Source: Longimicrobiales bacterium (GTDB lineage Bacteria; Gemmatimonadota; Gemmatimonadetes; Longimicrobiales; Gaopeijiaceae). From it: a stretch of 64,000 bases of DNA. The stretch spans positions 281,418 to 345,417 of the forward strand of contig JANQRP010000014.1 of NCBI GenBank assembly GCA_028284495.1, written 5' to 3'. The notes beneath the pieces were generated by a model. The model was not told the DNA's origin. It ran no database searches and saw only the letters and a list, made by a program, of their open reading frames with translations. Below, one piece after another: positions 50,930 to 60,431 of the stretch (within the stretch, counting starts at the first letter, position 1; each line of letters starts with the position of its first letter). The translations under genes and the position numbers were made by a program.

Positions 50930-51118
50930 GTTCGCTGATTCCTTCAGGAGTCTCTGGCGGCGTCGGGAGCGGAGCCCCCGTACCGCCGTCTCTCGATCAA
51001 ACGAGAGATGCGGCGATGAGCCGTTGCCTACCGGCGCCGCGCCGCATCCAACGATGTTGCCCGGACGGCCGCACGCCCGCCGGGGTACCACGCGCGCCCC
51101 GGAAGGCGCCCCGCCCCG
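50930..51118 (-). ncRNA. Candidate structured leader between rpsM and rpsK
   Basis: This 189-base gap is far longer than other gaps in the operon and holds three hairpins on minus: an eight-pair stem ATGCGGCG/CGCCGCAT (51040-51047 with 51008-51015), CTCTCG/CGAGAG (51002-51007 with 50990-50995), and GGCGG/CCGCC (50983-50987 with 50956-50960) enclosing an inner CGGGGG/CTCCCG stem. They run up to the rpsK ribosome site. Position before rpsK-rpsD suggests a ribosomal-protein (S4 or S11) binding leader. No known Rfam family is recognised. Confidence 0.35.
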
Positions 51119-51499
51119 CTACTTCCGCGGCGGCTTCTTCTTCCCGGCGATCGCACGGCGCTTGCCCTTGTGGGTCCGTGCGTTCGTCGACGTACGCTGC
51201 CCGCGCACCGGGAGACCGCGACGGTGCCGGAGCCCGCGGTAGCAGCCGATGTCCATGAGACGCTTGATGTTCATGGACACCTCGGAGCGCAACGCACCTT
51301 CGACCTTGTAGCTCCCCTCGATCTCTCGGCGCAGCCGGCTGACTTCCTCGTCACCCAGCTCGTGCGTGCGGAGTTCGGCGGGGATACCCGTCGCGTCGAG
51401 GATCGCACGCGCACGCGCGTCCCCGATTCCGTAGATGTACGTGAGCGCGACTTCGATCCGCTTCCCGCGCGGAAGGTCGACACCTGCGATACGAGCCAT
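51119..51499 (-). CDS. rpsM: Ribosomal protein S13 (uS13)
   Basis: 126 residues. [26 protein letters not shown] and [25 protein letters not shown] are diagnostic. It forms intersubunit bridges at the 30S head. It starts three bases after rpmJ and is followed by an unusually long, structured gap before rpsK. Confidence 0.97.
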   Translation of the reverse strand: MARIAGVDLPRGKRIEVALTYIYGIGDARARAILDATGIPAELRTHELGDEEVSRLRREIEGSYKVEGALRSEVSMNIKRLMDIGCYRGLRHRRGLPVRGQRTSTNARTHKGKRRAIAGKKKPPRK

Positions 51500-51502
51500 T
51501 CT

Positions 51503-51619
51503 CTATCCCTGACGCTGCTTGTGCTTCGGATTCCGGCTGCAGATGATCCGGACCACACCTCGTCGACGGATCACCTTGCAGTGCTCACAAATCGGCTTGA
51601 CGCTGCTTCGAACCTTCAT
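51503..51619 (-). CDS. rpmJ: Ribosomal protein L36 (bL36), zinc type
   Basis: 38 residues, ATG at 51617-51619 and TAG at 51503-51505. It reads [15 protein letters not shown]... and ends [12 protein letters not shown], with three cysteines and a histidine as zinc ligands. GGAG lies seven bases before the start. It is the first gene after a likely new promoter. Confidence 0.97.
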   Translation of the reverse strand: MKVRSSVKPICEHCKVIRRRGVVRIICSRNPKHKQRQG

Positions 51620-51655
51620 CGATCCGCTCCAGGTGCGTTTCTGGCAGAGCTTATT

Positions 51656-51684
51656 AATGTAATCAAGGCCTTCGGGGTGGTAAA
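51656..51684 (-). promoter_or_regulatory. Candidate promoter upstream of rpmJ
   Basis: TTTACC (51679-51684), a 17-base spacer and TACATT (51656-51661) read on minus, each 4/6 to the sigma-70 consensus. The region TTGATTACATTAATAAG is markedly AT-rich for this genome. It would give the rpmJ-rpsM-rpsK-rpsD-rpoA-rplQ unit its own transcription. Confidence 0.5.
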
Positions 51685-51725
51685 GCGGGTTCCGCCGGGG
51701 GCGATCGCCCCGTCTCCCCGCCGCG

Positions 51726-52502
51726 TCAGACGGGGTTCGGGACTTCCCGTCCGGCGCCCGTCAGCACCCGGGGGCCGTCGGCCGTGACGGCCACGGTATG
51801 CTCGAAATGGGCGGACCTCGACCCATCGCGCGTGACGACCGTCCAGCGGTCTTCGAGCGTGCGGATCCGGTCCGAGCCGAGCGACAGCATCGGCTCGATC
51901 GCCAGGACCATGCCGGCCCGGAGCTTCGGTCCGTGCCCCGGACGTCCGATGTTCGGAATCTGGGGCTCCTCGTGGACCTCCCGACCGATCCCGTGGCCGA
52001 CCAGGTCGCGGACGATGCCGATTCCCCGGCCCTCCACGGTGGCCATGACCGCCGCACCGAGGTCGCCCACGTGATTCCCCTCGACCGCGGCCTCGATGGC
52101 GGCATCCAGCGAGGCGCGCGTCGCGTCCAAGAGCCGCTGCGTGTCCGCGTCCACGTCGCCTACCGGGTAGGTGTAGGCGGAATCGGAGCACCATCCATCG
52201 AGACGGACGCCGACGTCGACGGTCACGATGTCGCCCTCGCCGAGGACGACGGAGTCCTTCGGGATCCCGTGGACGACCTCCTCGTTGACCGAGATGCAGG
52301 CGGCGCCCGGGAATCCGTACAGGCCCTTGAACGCCGGAACCGCACCGTCGTGGCTGCGGACAAACGACTCCACCTCCTCGTCCAGCCCCTTCGTGGAGAT
52401 CCCGGGCCGGACGAACTGCGCGAGGTGTTCGAAGAGGCGTCCGATGATGGAGCCACCCTCGGCGATCGCGTCGATCTCGCGGGAGGTACGCAGATGGATC
52501 AT
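51726..52502 (-). CDS. map: Methionine aminopeptidase type I
   Basis: 258 residues from the ATG at 52500-52502, overlapping adk as ATGA; the longer frame upstream is spurious. [56 protein letters not shown] and AIEPMLSLG carry the Asp, His and Glu metal ligands. It removes initiator methionine. infA, often next, is absent between map and rpmJ. Confidence 0.95.
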   Translation of the reverse strand: MIHLRTSREIDAIAEGGSIIGRLFEHLAQFVRPGISTKGLDEEVESFVRSHDGAVPAFKGLYGFPGAACISVNEEVVHGIPKDSVVLGEGDIVTVDVGVRLDGWCSDSAYTYPVGDVDADTQRLLDATRASLDAAIEAAVEGNHVGDLGAAVMATVEGRGIGIVRDLVGHGIGREVHEEPQIPNIGRPGHGPKLRAGMVLAIEPMLSLGSDRIRTLEDRWTVVTRDGSRSAHFEHTVAVTADGPRVLTGAGREVPNPV

Positions 52503-53155
52503 CGGGCCTCCCGCATGGCGGAGCGGAGCGCGGTCTGGACGTCCTCCACCTTCTGCGCACCGTCCACCTCGACGACGGGCACGGCGGGCTGCCTCTCGTA
52601 GAACTCGATGAGCGGAGCGGTCTGCTGCCGGTACACGTCCAGACGGTTCTGGACCGTCGCGGGGTCGTCGTCCTTGCGGTGCACGAGCTCTGAACCGCAC
52701 TCGCCGCAGATTCCCTCCTGCTCGGGTGGCGACGTGTAGACGTTGTACACCATTCCGCACGCGGGGCAGCTCCGGCGTCCGCTGAGACGTCGGACCAGCA
52801 CGCCGTCGTCCGCGGTCATGACCACGACCCGGTCCAGCCGGGTACCGAGGTCCTCGAGGGTCCGCGCGAGCGCCTCGGCCTGCGGCACCGTCCGGGGGAA
52901 TCCGTCGAACACGACGCCCGCATCGGGGCCCAGCTTCCGGAGCTTCTCGCGGACCATTCCCACGATGACGTCGTCCGGGACGAGTTCGCCGCGATCCATG
53001 TAGGCCTGGGCCTGAAGCCCGAGCTCCGTGCCCTCGCGCCGCGCCGCCCGAAGCAGGTCGCCGGTCGAGAGGTGCTCGAGACCCTCGGCCTCGCAGAGCA
53101 GCTTGCCCTGGGTCCCCTTCCCCACGCCGGGAGGACCGAGAAGGATGACGATCAT
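52499..53155 (-). CDS. adk: Adenylate kinase, zinc-LID type
   Basis: 218 residues. GPPGVGKGT (7-15) is the P-loop, DGFPRTVPQAEAL the AMP region, and the LID holds CPAC and CGEC, so zinc is probably bound. It balances ATP, ADP and AMP. The secY-adk-map order is normal for this operon. The start is 52 bases after secY's stop. Confidence 0.96.
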   Translation of the reverse strand: MIVILLGPPGVGKGTQGKLLCEAEGLEHLSTGDLLRAARREGTELGLQAQAYMDRGELVPDDVIVGMVREKLRKLGPDAGVVFDGFPRTVPQAEALARTLEDLGTRLDRVVVMTADDGVLVRRLSGRRSCPACGMVYNVYTSPPEQEGICGECGSELVHRKDDDPATVQNRLDVYRQQTAPLIEFYERQPAVPVVEVDGAQKVEDVQTALRSAMREAR

Positions 53156-53207
53156 CGACCGGTGCCGAACAGGGACGCGACAGGGCGCGACGGGCTGAAG
53201 CCCGTCA

Positions 53208-54527
53208 TCACATGTACCGCTGGCGGCCGCGCATCTTCACGCGCCCCTTCTTCATGAATCCGTCGTAGTGACGGACCTGGAGCATCTGCTGGATCTTCTG
53301 CACGGTGTCGAGGCCGACACCCACGACGATCAGCAGGCTCGTACCACCGAAGATGAAGGTGGTGATGCCGAAGATGTCGAAGATCCAGAACGGCACGAGG
53401 GCGATGACCGCCAGGTAGAACGAGCCCCAGAGCGTGATGCGCGTGAGCACCCGATCGATGTACTCGGCCGTGCGCGCACCCGGCTTCACGCCGGGGATGA
53501 ACGCGCCCTGCTTCTTCAGGTTCTCCGCGAGATCGACGGGATTGAAGATGATCGCGGTGTAGAAGTACGTGAAGAAGAAGATGAGGACCGCGTACGTCGT
53601 GTAGTAATACCAGTTGTTCGGCTGGAAGATGTCGGCCAGCGCCGACAGGAAGCCGATCGAACTGAACGCAGCGAGCGTGCCGGGCACGATGATGAACGAC
53701 TGGGCGAAGATGATCGGCATGACGCCCGCGGAGTTCACGCGGAGCGGCACGAAGCTCTTCTGGCCCTCACGCACCCTTCCCCGCCCCACGACCTTCCGCG
53801 GGATCTGCACCGGGATCTTCCGGGCGGCCATCGTCATGTACACGACGCCCGCGGTCACCCCGATCAGCGTGAGAATCAGCGCGATGAGCGCGAACCCGCT
53901 GATCTGCTCGAGCTGCCACGACTCGTACGTGTTGAACATCTCGACCGGGAGACCCTGGATGATGCTGAAGAAGATCAGCAGGCTCATCCCGTTCCCGACG
54001 CCGTGTTCGGTGATCTGCTCACCCAGCCACATGACGAACACGGCACCGACCGTGAGGGCCAGCACCGTCGTGAACACGAATCCGAATCCCGGATTCCGTA
54101 CACCCCCCTGCCCGAACCCCTGGAGGAAGATCGCGTACCCGTACGCCTGCATCGCCGAGAGCAGGATCGTGGTGTAGCGCGTCCACTGGGTGAGCTTCTT
54201 GCGACCGTCCTCACCCTCCTTCTGCATCTTCTCGATGGTCGGGACCACCGCGGCGAGCAGCTGGAACATGATGGACGCCGAGATATACGGCATGATCCCG
54301 AGCGCGAAGATCGTCGCACGCGAGAGGCCGCCCCCGGTGAACATGTCGTAGACGCCGAAAAGCGTCCCCTCGAGCGCGCCGAACTGGGCCTCGAGAGCCG
54401 TCAGGTTCAGGCCGGGAACGGTGATGTGCGCACCGATCCGGTAGACGAGAAGAATGAAGACCGTGAAGGCCAGCTTCTCGCGGATCTCCGGCGTCTGCCA
54501 GAGCTTTACGATCGGGTTGCTGTCCAT
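53208..54527 (-). CDS. secY: Preprotein translocase subunit SecY
   Basis: 439 residues from the ATG at 54525-54527; the frame runs on upstream through rplO in another frame. Ten membrane helices are apparent, with MPYISASIMFQLL, QITEHGVGNGMSLLIF and the cytoplasmic IPRKVVGRGRVREGQKSFVPLRVNSAGVMPIIFA loop typical. It forms the membrane channel with SecE and SecG, driven by SecA at 12159. It lies four bases after rplO. Confidence 0.97.
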   Translation of the reverse strand: MDSNPIVKLWQTPEIREKLAFTVFILLVYRIGAHITVPGLNLTALEAQFGALEGTLFGVYDMFTGGGLSRATIFALGIMPYISASIMFQLLAAVVPTIEKMQKEGEDGRKKLTQWTRYTTILLSAMQAYGYAIFLQGFGQGGVRNPGFGFVFTTVLALTVGAVFVMWLGEQITEHGVGNGMSLLIFFSIIQGLPVEMFNTYESWQLEQISGFALIALILTLIGVTAGVVYMTMAARKIPVQIPRKVVGRGRVREGQKSFVPLRVNSAGVMPIIFAQSFIIVPGTLAAFSSIGFLSALADIFQPNNWYYYTTYAVLIFFFTYFYTAIIFNPVDLAENLKKQGAFIPGVKPGARTAEYIDRVLTRITLWGSFYLAVIALVPFWIFDIFGITTFIFGGTSLLIVVGVGLDTVQKIQQMLQVRHYDGFMKKGRVKMRGRQRYM

Positions 54528-54531
54528 GCCG

Positions 54532-55083
54532 TCAGGCCTGCTCTTCCGCCTCGGTCTCGTCGTCGGACTCCGCCACCTCGACGGCCAGAGCCTCCTCGTC
54601 CACCTGCGCCTCCGCCTCGGTCGCCGCCGCCTCCGCCGGCGCGGCATCCGGGACGGTGGCGGTACCACCGGCCGCCTCGATCTTCGCGCGCGCGCTGGCG
54701 CTGAACGCGTGGGCCGTGACGTTCAGTGCGCTCGCGATCTCGCCCTCGCCGAGAACCTTCACCGGTCGGCGAGTCGAACGCACCAGTCCGGCGGCCCGCA
54801 GCGTTTCCGGCGTAACCTCACCCTCGAAGCCCTCGAGCTGGAAGAGGTTCACCACCTGATACTCGACGCGATTCCGCGGACGGAATCCACGCTTCGGAAT
54901 CCGACGGTGGAGGGGCATCTGTCCACCCTCGAAGCCGGCAGGCACACCCCCGCCGCTCCGGGCCTTCTGACCCTTCTGGCCACGGCCCGCGGTCTTGCCG
55001 AGCCCGGACCCGGGACCGCGACCCACGCGCTTGCGGTCGCGGTGCGATCCCTCGGCGGGGCTCAGATCATGAAGTTCGGCCAT
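54532..55083 (-). CDS. rplO: Ribosomal protein L15 (uL15) with acidic C-terminal tail
   Basis: 183 residues against about 145-150 usually. [30 protein letters not shown] and [16 protein letters not shown] are diagnostic. The last 40 or so residues are Ala/Glu-rich ([28 protein letters not shown]), an extension not needed for the fold. It is a 50S component, four bases after rpmD. Confidence 0.96.
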   Translation of the reverse strand: MAELHDLSPAEGSHRDRKRVGRGPGSGLGKTAGRGQKGQKARSGGGVPAGFEGGQMPLHRRIPKRGFRPRNRVEYQVVNLFQLEGFEGEVTPETLRAAGLVRSTRRPVKVLGEGEIASALNVTAHAFSASARAKIEAAGGTATVPDAAPAEAAATEAEAQVDEEALAVEVAESDDETEAEEQA

Positions 55084-55087
55084 CGAT

Positions 55088-55279
55088 CTACTCCTGATCC
55101 TCGATCTCGGCCACCGAGACGAGGTGTTCGACCTTGCGGATCATCCCGCGGATCGCGGGAGTGTCCTCCTGGATCACGCTCTGCTGGTGACGCCTGATTC
55201 CGAGCGCCTCGAGCGTGCGGCGCTGTACGCCCTGCTGCCCGATGCCGCTCCGGACCTGTGTGATCTCGAGCTTAGGCAT
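55088..55279 (-). CDS. rpmD: Ribosomal protein L30 (uL30)
   Basis: 63 residues. [32 protein letters not shown] and [20 protein letters not shown] are the L30 pattern. Its start overlaps the rpsE end by eight bases. It belongs to the 50S subunit. Confidence 0.95.
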   Translation of the reverse strand: MPKLEITQVRSGIGQQGVQRRTLEALGIRRHQQSVIQEDTPAIRGMIRKVEHLVSVAEIEDQE

Positions 55280-55868
55280 GGTAGATCCCCTCGCCCAGCG
55301 CCTCGACGGTGATCCCCCGCTCCCGCGCGACCTGTTCGGCCGTCACGAGGTTGGTGAGCCCGTTCATCGTGGCGCGCACGACGTTGATCGGATTGTTCGA
55401 GCCGAGGCTCTTCGAGAGCACGTCGGTCACTCCGGCCGCCTCGAGCACCGCCCGGACCGGGCCACCCGCGATCACGCCCGTACCGGGCGCCGCGGGGCGA
55501 AGCAGGACGCGTCCCGCCCCGAGCTCGCCCACGATGTCGTGGGGGAGCGTGCCGTTCTGGATCGGTACCTCGACCATCTCCTTGCCGGCCTTGTCGATCG
55601 CCTTGCGAATCGCCTCGGCGACCTCGTTGGCCTTGGCGAAGCCGATCCCGACCTTGCCCTTCTGATCCCCCACCGCCACGAGCGCCGAGAAGGAGAAGTT
55701 GCGTCCTCCCTTCACGACCTTCGCCACGCGGTTGATGTGGATCACGTTCTCGGTGAGGTCGCTCCGGCGCTCGTTGCGCTTGTCGCGCCGGCCACCACGA
55801 CCGCGGCCGTCCCGGCCGCCGCGTCCGCCCTGGCCGCGTCCGCCGCCCGAACTGTTGTTGTCAGCCAT
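55272..55868 (-). CDS. rpsE: Ribosomal protein S5 (uS5) with Gly/Arg-rich N-terminus
   Basis: 198 residues. An N-terminal extension of about 40 residues ([26 protein letters not shown]) precedes the S5 domains ([39 protein letters not shown], then [22 protein letters not shown]). The extension is RGG-like and might bind RNA. It joins 30S and is linked to decoding accuracy. It overlaps rplR by one base. Confidence 0.96.
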   Translation of the reverse strand: MADNNSSGGGRGQGGRGGRDGRGRGGRRDKRNERRSDLTENVIHINRVAKVVKGGRNFSFSALVAVGDQKGKVGIGFAKANEVAEAIRKAIDKAGKEMVEVPIQNGTLPHDIVGELGAGRVLLRPAAPGTGVIAGGPVRAVLEAAGVTDVLSKSLGSNNPINVVRATMNGLTNLVTAEQVARERGITVEALGEGIYHA

Positions 55869-56254
55869 CAGAACTCCAGACCTCCCTCACGTGCTCCATC
55901 CGCGAATGCCTTCACACGACCGTGATACTTGTAGCCGCCCCGGTCGAAGACGACGGCGGTGACACCGGCCTCCTTCGCCCGCTCGGCGAGCATCTTCCCT
56001 GCCGCGAAGGCCTTCGCCTGACGCCCACCGGTCTCCTCCTCGGCCGCCTCGATCTGCTTGAGATCGACGCTGAGCGTGGAGAGTCCGATGATCGTCCGGC
56101 CCTCGTGGTCGTCCACGAGCTGACCCTCGATGTTGCGAAGCGATCGGTAGACCACGAGACGCGGACGCTCCGAGGTCCCGAACACCTTCTTCCGGATTCG
56201 CGTGTGGCGGCGCGCCCGCGACGCCTGACGCGACTTCAGCTTCTTCTTTCGCAT
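55868..56254 (-). CDS. rplR: Ribosomal protein L18 (uL18)
   Basis: 128 residues. [29 protein letters not shown] and [44 protein letters not shown] C-terminus (here [18 protein letters not shown]) are diagnostic. It binds 5S rRNA. It lies two bases after rplF. Confidence 0.96.
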   Translation of the reverse strand: MRKKKLKSRQASRARRHTRIRKKVFGTSERPRLVVYRSLRNIEGQLVDDHEGRTIIGLSTLSVDLKQIEAAEEETGGRQAKAFAAGKMLAERAKEAGVTAVVFDRGGYKYHGRVKAFADGAREGGLEF

Positions 56255-56256
56255 GA

Positions 56257-56796
56257 TCAGGCCCCTGCGGTCTTACCGGCCTTCCGCCGGACATGTTCAC
56301 CCTGGTACCGGATTCCCTTCCCCTTGTAGGGCTCGGGGGGCCGGTATCCGCGGATCACCGCCGCGGCCTGTCCGACCGCCTGCTTGTCCGCGCCCTCGAC
56401 CACGATCGTCGTCTGGTCGGGGGTCTGAATCGAGACGCCCTCGGGCGGCTGGTAGTCGATCGGATGCGAGAAACCGAGCTGCAGGTTCAGCGTGCTGCCC
56501 TTCATGTCGGCACGGTAGCCCACGCCCTGGATCTCGAGCGTCTTCCGGAATCCCTCCGAACAGCCCTCGACCATGTTCGCGATCAGCGACCGGGTCAGGC
56601 CGTGCAGCGCCTTGTGACGCTGTGCGTCCGAGGGTCGCTCGACCACGATCCGGCCTTCGTCGATCGTCACCTTCATCTCGGGGACGATGTCGAGCTCGAG
56701 CTCTCCCTTCGGCCCCTTCACGGTCAGGTGACGGCCGTCGAGCTTCGCCTCGACGCCCTTCGCCAGCTCGACCGGCATCTTTCCAATACGAGACAT
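56257..56796 (-). CDS. rplF: Ribosomal protein L6 (uL6)
   Basis: 179 residues from the ATG at 56794-56796 (MSRIGKMPVEL); an earlier start at 56835 adds 13 residues overlapping rpsH. VEGCSEGFRKTLEIQGVGYRADMKG and RGYRPPEPYKGKGIRYQGEHVRRKAGKTAG are diagnostic. It lies near the factor-binding site of 50S. Confidence 0.97.
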   Translation of the reverse strand: MSRIGKMPVELAKGVEAKLDGRHLTVKGPKGELELDIVPEMKVTIDEGRIVVERPSDAQRHKALHGLTRSLIANMVEGCSEGFRKTLEIQGVGYRADMKGSTLNLQLGFSHPIDYQPPEGVSIQTPDQTTIVVEGADKQAVGQAAAVIRGYRPPEPYKGKGIRYQGEHVRRKAGKTAGA

Positions 56797-56806
56797 CGGA
56801 CGCTCC

Positions 56807-57199
56807 CTACCAGACGAGTGCCATGACCTCGCCACCGACGCCTTCCTGGCGCGCGACGCGATCGGTCATGAGACCCTTCGAGGTGGAGATGATCGCCATG
56901 CCGAGACCGTTGCGGACGTGCGGGATATCGGCGGAGCCGACGTACGAACGCCGTCCGGGCTTCGACACGCGCTGGAGATGCCGAATGATCGGCTTCCCCT
57001 CGTGGTACTTGAGGTAGACGCGAAGAACCCCGTGCTTGCCATCGTCGAGCACCTTGTGGTCGAAGACGTAGTGGTTCTCGGTGAGGATCTTCGCGATCTC
57101 GATCTTGAGCTTCGAAACCGGCATGTCCACCCACTTGTGCCCCGCCTGTCCGGCGTTGCGGATGCGGGTGAGCATGTCGGAAATCGGATCAGTCATCAT
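56807..57199 (-). CDS. rpsH: Ribosomal protein S8 (uS8)
   Basis: 130 residues. [38 protein letters not shown] and [34 protein letters not shown] are diagnostic. Two adjacent ATG codons make the exact start 57199 or 57196. It binds 16S rRNA and in enterics represses the spc operon. Confidence 0.96.
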   Translation of the reverse strand: MMTDPISDMLTRIRNAGQAGHKWVDMPVSKLKIEIAKILTENHYVFDHKVLDDGKHGVLRVYLKYHEGKPIIRHLQRVSKPGRRSYVGSADIPHVRNGLGMAIISTSKGLMTDRVARQEGVGGEVMALVW

Positions 57200-57212
57200 G
57201 GTTGTTCAGCCC

Positions 57213-57398
57213 TTACCAGCTGGACTTGCGGACGCCCGGGATCTCGCCCCGGAGCGCCATCTCGCGGAAGCAGACACGGCACAGGCCGAACTTCCGCATG
57301 TATGCACGGGGGCGGCCGCACCGCTGGCAGCGGTTGCGGCGGCGCACCTCGAACTTCTGCTTGCCGTTGTTGCGCTCGATCAGAGCCTTCCTGGCCAT
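57213..57398 (-). CDS. rpsN: Ribosomal protein S14 (uS14), short zinc type
   Basis: 61 residues, the short zinc-binding form. [41 protein letters not shown] carries the two CxxC pairs. It belongs to the 30S head and lies 13 bases before rpsH. A hairpin in the preceding 65-base gap includes the rplE stop. Confidence 0.97.
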   Translation of the reverse strand: MARKALIERNNGKQKFEVRRRNRCQRCGRPRAYMRKFGLCRVCFREMALRGEIPGVRKSSW

Positions 57399-57452
57399 CG
57401 TCGTTTCCTGGTTCCCGAGTCGTGCGTCGTGTCGTGACGTCTGCGTCGTGTG

Positions 57453-57478
57453 GGCGTCGCCGCTCAGCCGGCGACGCC
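57453..57478 (-). promoter_or_regulatory. Perfect 10-bp hairpin around the rplE stop codon
   Basis: Arms 57453-57462 and 57469-57478 (GGCGTCGCCG and complement) put the rplE TGA in a six-base loop. No T-run follows. It may slow termination, protect the upstream message or set relative rpsN expression. Confidence 0.55.
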
Positions 57479-58045
57479 GATGGTGACCGGATCCTCGCCG
57501 CGGAATGGGAATCCCATCAGCCGCAGAAGAGCCAATCCCTCGTCGTCCTTCGTCGTCGTCGTGACGACGCTGATATCCATCCCGTGCACCTGATTGACCT
57601 TGTCGTACTCGATCTCCGGGAAGATGATCTGCTCCTTCACGCCCATCGTGTAGTTCCCGCGACCGTCGAACGACCGGGTCGGAAGGCCGCGGAAGTCGCG
57701 GATCCGGGGCGCGGCGACGCTGACCAGTCGGTCGAGGAACTCGTACATCCGGCTGGAACGAAGCGTCACCGACGCTCCGACCGGCATGCCCTCGCGCAGG
57801 CTGAAGTTCGAGATCGACTTGCGCGCCTTCGTGACGACCGGCTTCTGGCCGGTGATCATCTCCAGCTCCTCGATCACGGACTCGAGCAGCTTCTGGTTCT
57901 TGCTGGCCTCGCCGACACCGACGTTCACCACGACCTTCTCGATCCTAGGAACCTGCATCGGGTTGTCGAACCCGAACTGCTCGGCCATCCTCGGCCGCAC
58001 GTACTCGTGGTAGTGGTTCAGCAGTCGGGGCGTGCTCTCGCTCAT
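57464..58045 (-). CDS. rplE: Ribosomal protein L5 (uL5)
   Basis: 193 residues. [54 protein letters not shown] and [28 protein letters not shown] are diagnostic. It contacts 5S rRNA and S13. It lies 19 bases after rplX. Confidence 0.97.
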   Translation of the reverse strand: MSESTPRLLNHYHEYVRPRMAEQFGFDNPMQVPRIEKVVVNVGVGEASKNQKLLESVIEELEMITGQKPVVTKARKSISNFSLREGMPVGASVTLRSSRMYEFLDRLVSVAAPRIRDFRGLPTRSFDGRGNYTMGVKEQIIFPEIEYDKVNQVHGMDISVVTTTTKDDEGLALLRLMGFPFRGEDPVTIGVAG

Positions 58046-58064
58046 CTCTCTATCTCTCCAGCCG

Positions 58065-58391
58065 TCAAGGCTTGGGAACCGGATTTCCGGACTTCACGGC
58101 GATCCGCTCCTTCACGCCGTCCTCTTCCACCCGTGTGCGCACGCGGCTGGCCTCGCCCGAGGCGGGGTCGATCAGCATCACGTTCGACAGGTGGATCGGC
58201 GCCTCGAAGGAGATGATCCCGCCGTCGGGATCGTTCTGGGACGGACGGGTGTGGCGCTTGCGGACGTTCACGCCCTCGACCACGACCCGGTCCTTCTCGC
58301 GCAGAACGCGTAGAACCGTCCCTTCCTTCTCCCGGTCGTTTCCACGAATGACCTTCACGCGGTCACCCTTCACGATCGTTCGCCTCGCCAT
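58065..58391 (-). CDS. rplX: Ribosomal protein L24 (uL24)
   Basis: 108 residues. [50 protein letters not shown] contains the KOW motif. It helps start 50S assembly. It lies three bases after rplN. Confidence 0.96.
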   Translation of the reverse strand: MARRTIVKGDRVKVIRGNDREKEGTVLRVLREKDRVVVEGVNVRKRHTRPSQNDPDGGIISFEAPIHLSNVMLIDPASGEASRVRTRVEEDGVKERIAVKSGNPVPKP

Positions 58392-58394
58392 CGC

Positions 58395-58763
58395 TTACAG
58401 CACCTCGGGGGCCAGCGACACGATCTTCATGTAGCGCTTCTCCCGAAGCTCTCGGCCGACCGGCCCGAAGATGCGCGTGCCGCGGGGCTCGCCCTGCGGG
58501 TTGATGATCACTGCGGCGTTGTCGTCGAACCGGATGTAGGTCCCGTCCCGCCGCTTCATTTCCTTGCTCGTACGGACCACGACTGCCTTCACGACGTCAC
58601 CCTTCTTCACGGGCGCGTTGGGGATCGCGTCCTTCACGGTCGCCGTGATGACGTCGCCGACCCGCGCGTAGCGACGGCGCGAGCCGCCGAGCACGCGGAT
58701 GCACAGCACCTTCTTGGCGCCGGTGTTGTCGGCGACGTGCAGTACGGATTCCTGCTGAATCAT
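58395..58763 (-). CDS. rplN: Ribosomal protein L14 (uL14)
   Basis: 122 residues. [39 protein letters not shown] and the end [18 protein letters not shown] are diagnostic and of normal length. It is at the subunit interface. It lies 13 bases after rpsQ. Confidence 0.97.
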   Translation of the reverse strand: MIQQESVLHVADNTGAKKVLCIRVLGGSRRRYARVGDVITATVKDAIPNAPVKKGDVVKAVVVRTSKEMKRRDGTYIRFDDNAAVIINPQGEPRGTRIFGPVGRELREKRYMKIVSLAPEVL

Positions 58764-58776
58764 TCGTCAGTCTCCG

Positions 58777-59094
58777 TCAGGCCGGGCGCTCGATGAGCTC
58801 GACCACGCGCCACCGCTTGGTCTTCGACAGCGGCCGGGTCTCGACGATCCGAACCACGTCGCCTACCTGGTACTCGTCGTTTTCGTCGTGCGCGTGGTAC
58901 TTCTTCGTCCGCGTCTGCTGTTTCCCGTACAGGGGGTGCGGGAACTTCCGTTCGACGAGAACGGTCACCGTGCGCTGCTGCCTGTCGCTCACGACCACTC
59001 CGCGGCGCGTCTTGCGGCGGGAGCGCCCTTGCTGGGCGTCACTCGCGGCAGGCTCTGCGGCGGCGGTCTCGGCGTTCGTCTGCTCTTCGGCCAT
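58777..59094 (-). CDS. rpsQ: Ribosomal protein S17 (uS17) with acidic N-terminal extension
   Basis: 105 residues against about 85. The first 20 ([20 protein letters not shown]) are an Ala/Glu-rich extension; [29 protein letters not shown] and [32 protein letters not shown] form the S17 OB-fold. It binds 16S rRNA helix 11. It lies eight bases after rpmC. Confidence 0.96.
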   Translation of the reverse strand: MAEEQTNAETAAAEPAASDAQQGRSRRKTRRGVVVSDRQQRTVTVLVERKFPHPLYGKQQTRTKKYHAHDENDEYQVGDVVRIVETRPLSKTKRWRVVELIERPA

Positions 59095-59102
59095 GTCTCT
59101 GT

Positions 59103-59306
59103 TCAGCTGTCCGTACCCGCGAGCTCACGCTCGCGGAGAATGGTCTTGATGCGCGCGATGTCGCGGCGGATGGACTGGAGAATCTTCGGATTCTCGAGCT
59201 CCATCGTGGCGCTCGCGAAGCGGAGCTTGAAACGCTCCTCCCTGAGTTCGGCGAGCCGTGCGTTCAGCTCGGTCGCGTCCCACTCGCGGATTTCGTCGGC
59301 CCTCAT
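59103..59306 (-). CDS. rpmC: Ribosomal protein L29 (uL29)
   Basis: 67 residues. [48 protein letters not shown] is the L29 helical-hairpin pattern. It lies at the tunnel exit, 21 bases after rplP. Confidence 0.95.
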   Translation of the reverse strand: MRADEIREWDATELNARLAELREERFKLRFASATMELENPKILQSIRRDIARIKTILRERELAGTDS

Positions 59307-59327
59307 GTCATCGGCTCCTTCGTTCCC

Positions 59328-59750
59328 TCAGCTTCCGATCTGGTTCTCGCGAACCACGAATCGGGTCTTGATCGGCAGCTTCGCGGACGCGAGCTGGAGC
59401 GCGCGGCGAGCCACGTCCTCGGGCACGCCCTCGAGCTCGAACATCATGCGCCCCGGCTTCACGACCGCGACCCACTTCTCGGGATTTCCCTTTCCCTTGC
59501 CCATGCGGGTCTCGGCGGGCTTGCTGGTGATCGGCTTGTCCGGGAAGATCCGGATCCAGACCTTCCCGCCACGCTTGATGTGGCGGGTCATGGCCACACG
59601 GGCGGCCTCGATCTGGCGGTTCGTGATCCAGGACGCGTCGAGCGCCTGGAGCCCGTACTCACCGAAGGAGACCCTGTTACCGCGGTGGGCCTTCCCACGC
59701 ATCTTTCCCTTGTGGGTCTTCCGGTGCTTGACTCGCTTCGGCGAAAGCAT
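59328..59750 (-). CDS. rplP: Ribosomal protein L16 (uL16)
   Basis: 140 residues. [71 protein letters not shown] and [16 protein letters not shown] are diagnostic. It contacts the A-site tRNA region. It lies 17 bases after rpsC. Confidence 0.97.
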   Translation of the reverse strand: MLSPKRVKHRKTHKGKMRGKAHRGNRVSFGEYGLQALDASWITNRQIEAARVAMTRHIKRGGKVWIRIFPDKPITSKPAETRMGKGKGNPEKWVAVVKPGRMMFELEGVPEDVARRALQLASAKLPIKTRFVVRENQIGS

Positions 59751-59767
59751 CGTTCAGTCCTCGTCTC

Positions 59768-60427
59768 TCAGGATCCGGTGGAGTAGGTGCGACCGCGCCG
59801 CTCGTCGACCACCTCGCCCTTGAACACCCAGCACTTCACGCCGATCGCACCGAAGGTGGTCAGCGCCTCGACGTTCGCGTAGTCGATGTCGGCGCGAAGC
59901 GTGTGCAGAGGCACCCGCCCCTCGTTGTAGCCCTCGGTCCGCGCGATCTCGGCACCGTTGAGCCGGCCGGAGCACTGGATCCGGATGCCCTCGGCGCCCG
60001 AGCGCATCGCGGCCTGCACGGCGCGCTTCATGGCGCGACGGAACGAAACCCGCTGCCGGAGCTGGTGGGCGACGTTCTCGGCCACCAGGTGGGCATTGAT
60101 CTCGGGGCGCTTGATCTCCTCCACGTTCACGCTGACCTCGGCGTTCGTGAGAACGGCGAGCTCGTCGCGCAGCTTGTCGACCTCGGAGCCCTTCTTCCCG
60201 ATGACGACGCCCGGACGTGCGGTGTGGATCGTGATGACGATCTTGCTCGGCTTCCGGTCGATGTCGATGCGCGACACCGACGCGTGCGACATGCGACGGT
60301 GGAGGTACTTCCGGATCGTCTCGTCTTCCTTCAGGAGACGAGGGAAGTCGCTCTCGGCGTACCAGTTCGACTTCCAGTCGGAGACGATGCCCAGACGGAA
60401 ACCGGTCGGATGTACTTTCTGTCCCAT
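59768..60427 (-). CDS. rpsC: Ribosomal protein S3 (uS3)
   Basis: 219 residues from the ATG at 60425-60427; the upstream part of the frame is a shadow of rpl[25 protein letters not shown] opens it, the KH domain has [19 protein letters not shown], and [32 protein letters not shown] follows. It surrounds the mRNA entry site. It lies four bases after rplV. Confidence 0.97.
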   Translation of the reverse strand: MGQKVHPTGFRLGIVSDWKSNWYAESDFPRLLKEDETIRKYLHRRMSHASVSRIDIDRKPSKIVITIHTARPGVVIGKKGSEVDKLRDELAVLTNAEVSVNVEEIKRPEINAHLVAENVAHQLRQRVSFRRAMKRAVQAAMRSGAEGIRIQCSGRLNGAEIARTEGYNEGRVPLHTLRADIDYANVEALTTFGAIGVKCWVFKGEVVDERRGRTYSTGS

Positions 60428-60431
60428 TCGC

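Noticed and set aside
51696..51711. Palindrome GGGGCGATCGCCCC after map as a terminator
   Set aside because: The palindrome leaves only a short stem and no T-run follows; at this GC content such palindromes are expected.
57425..57450. Direct repeat tgcgtcgtgt twice in the rplE-rpsN gap
   Set aside because: Two ten-base copies in low-complexity GC-rich sequence; no array, no further copies and no known element.
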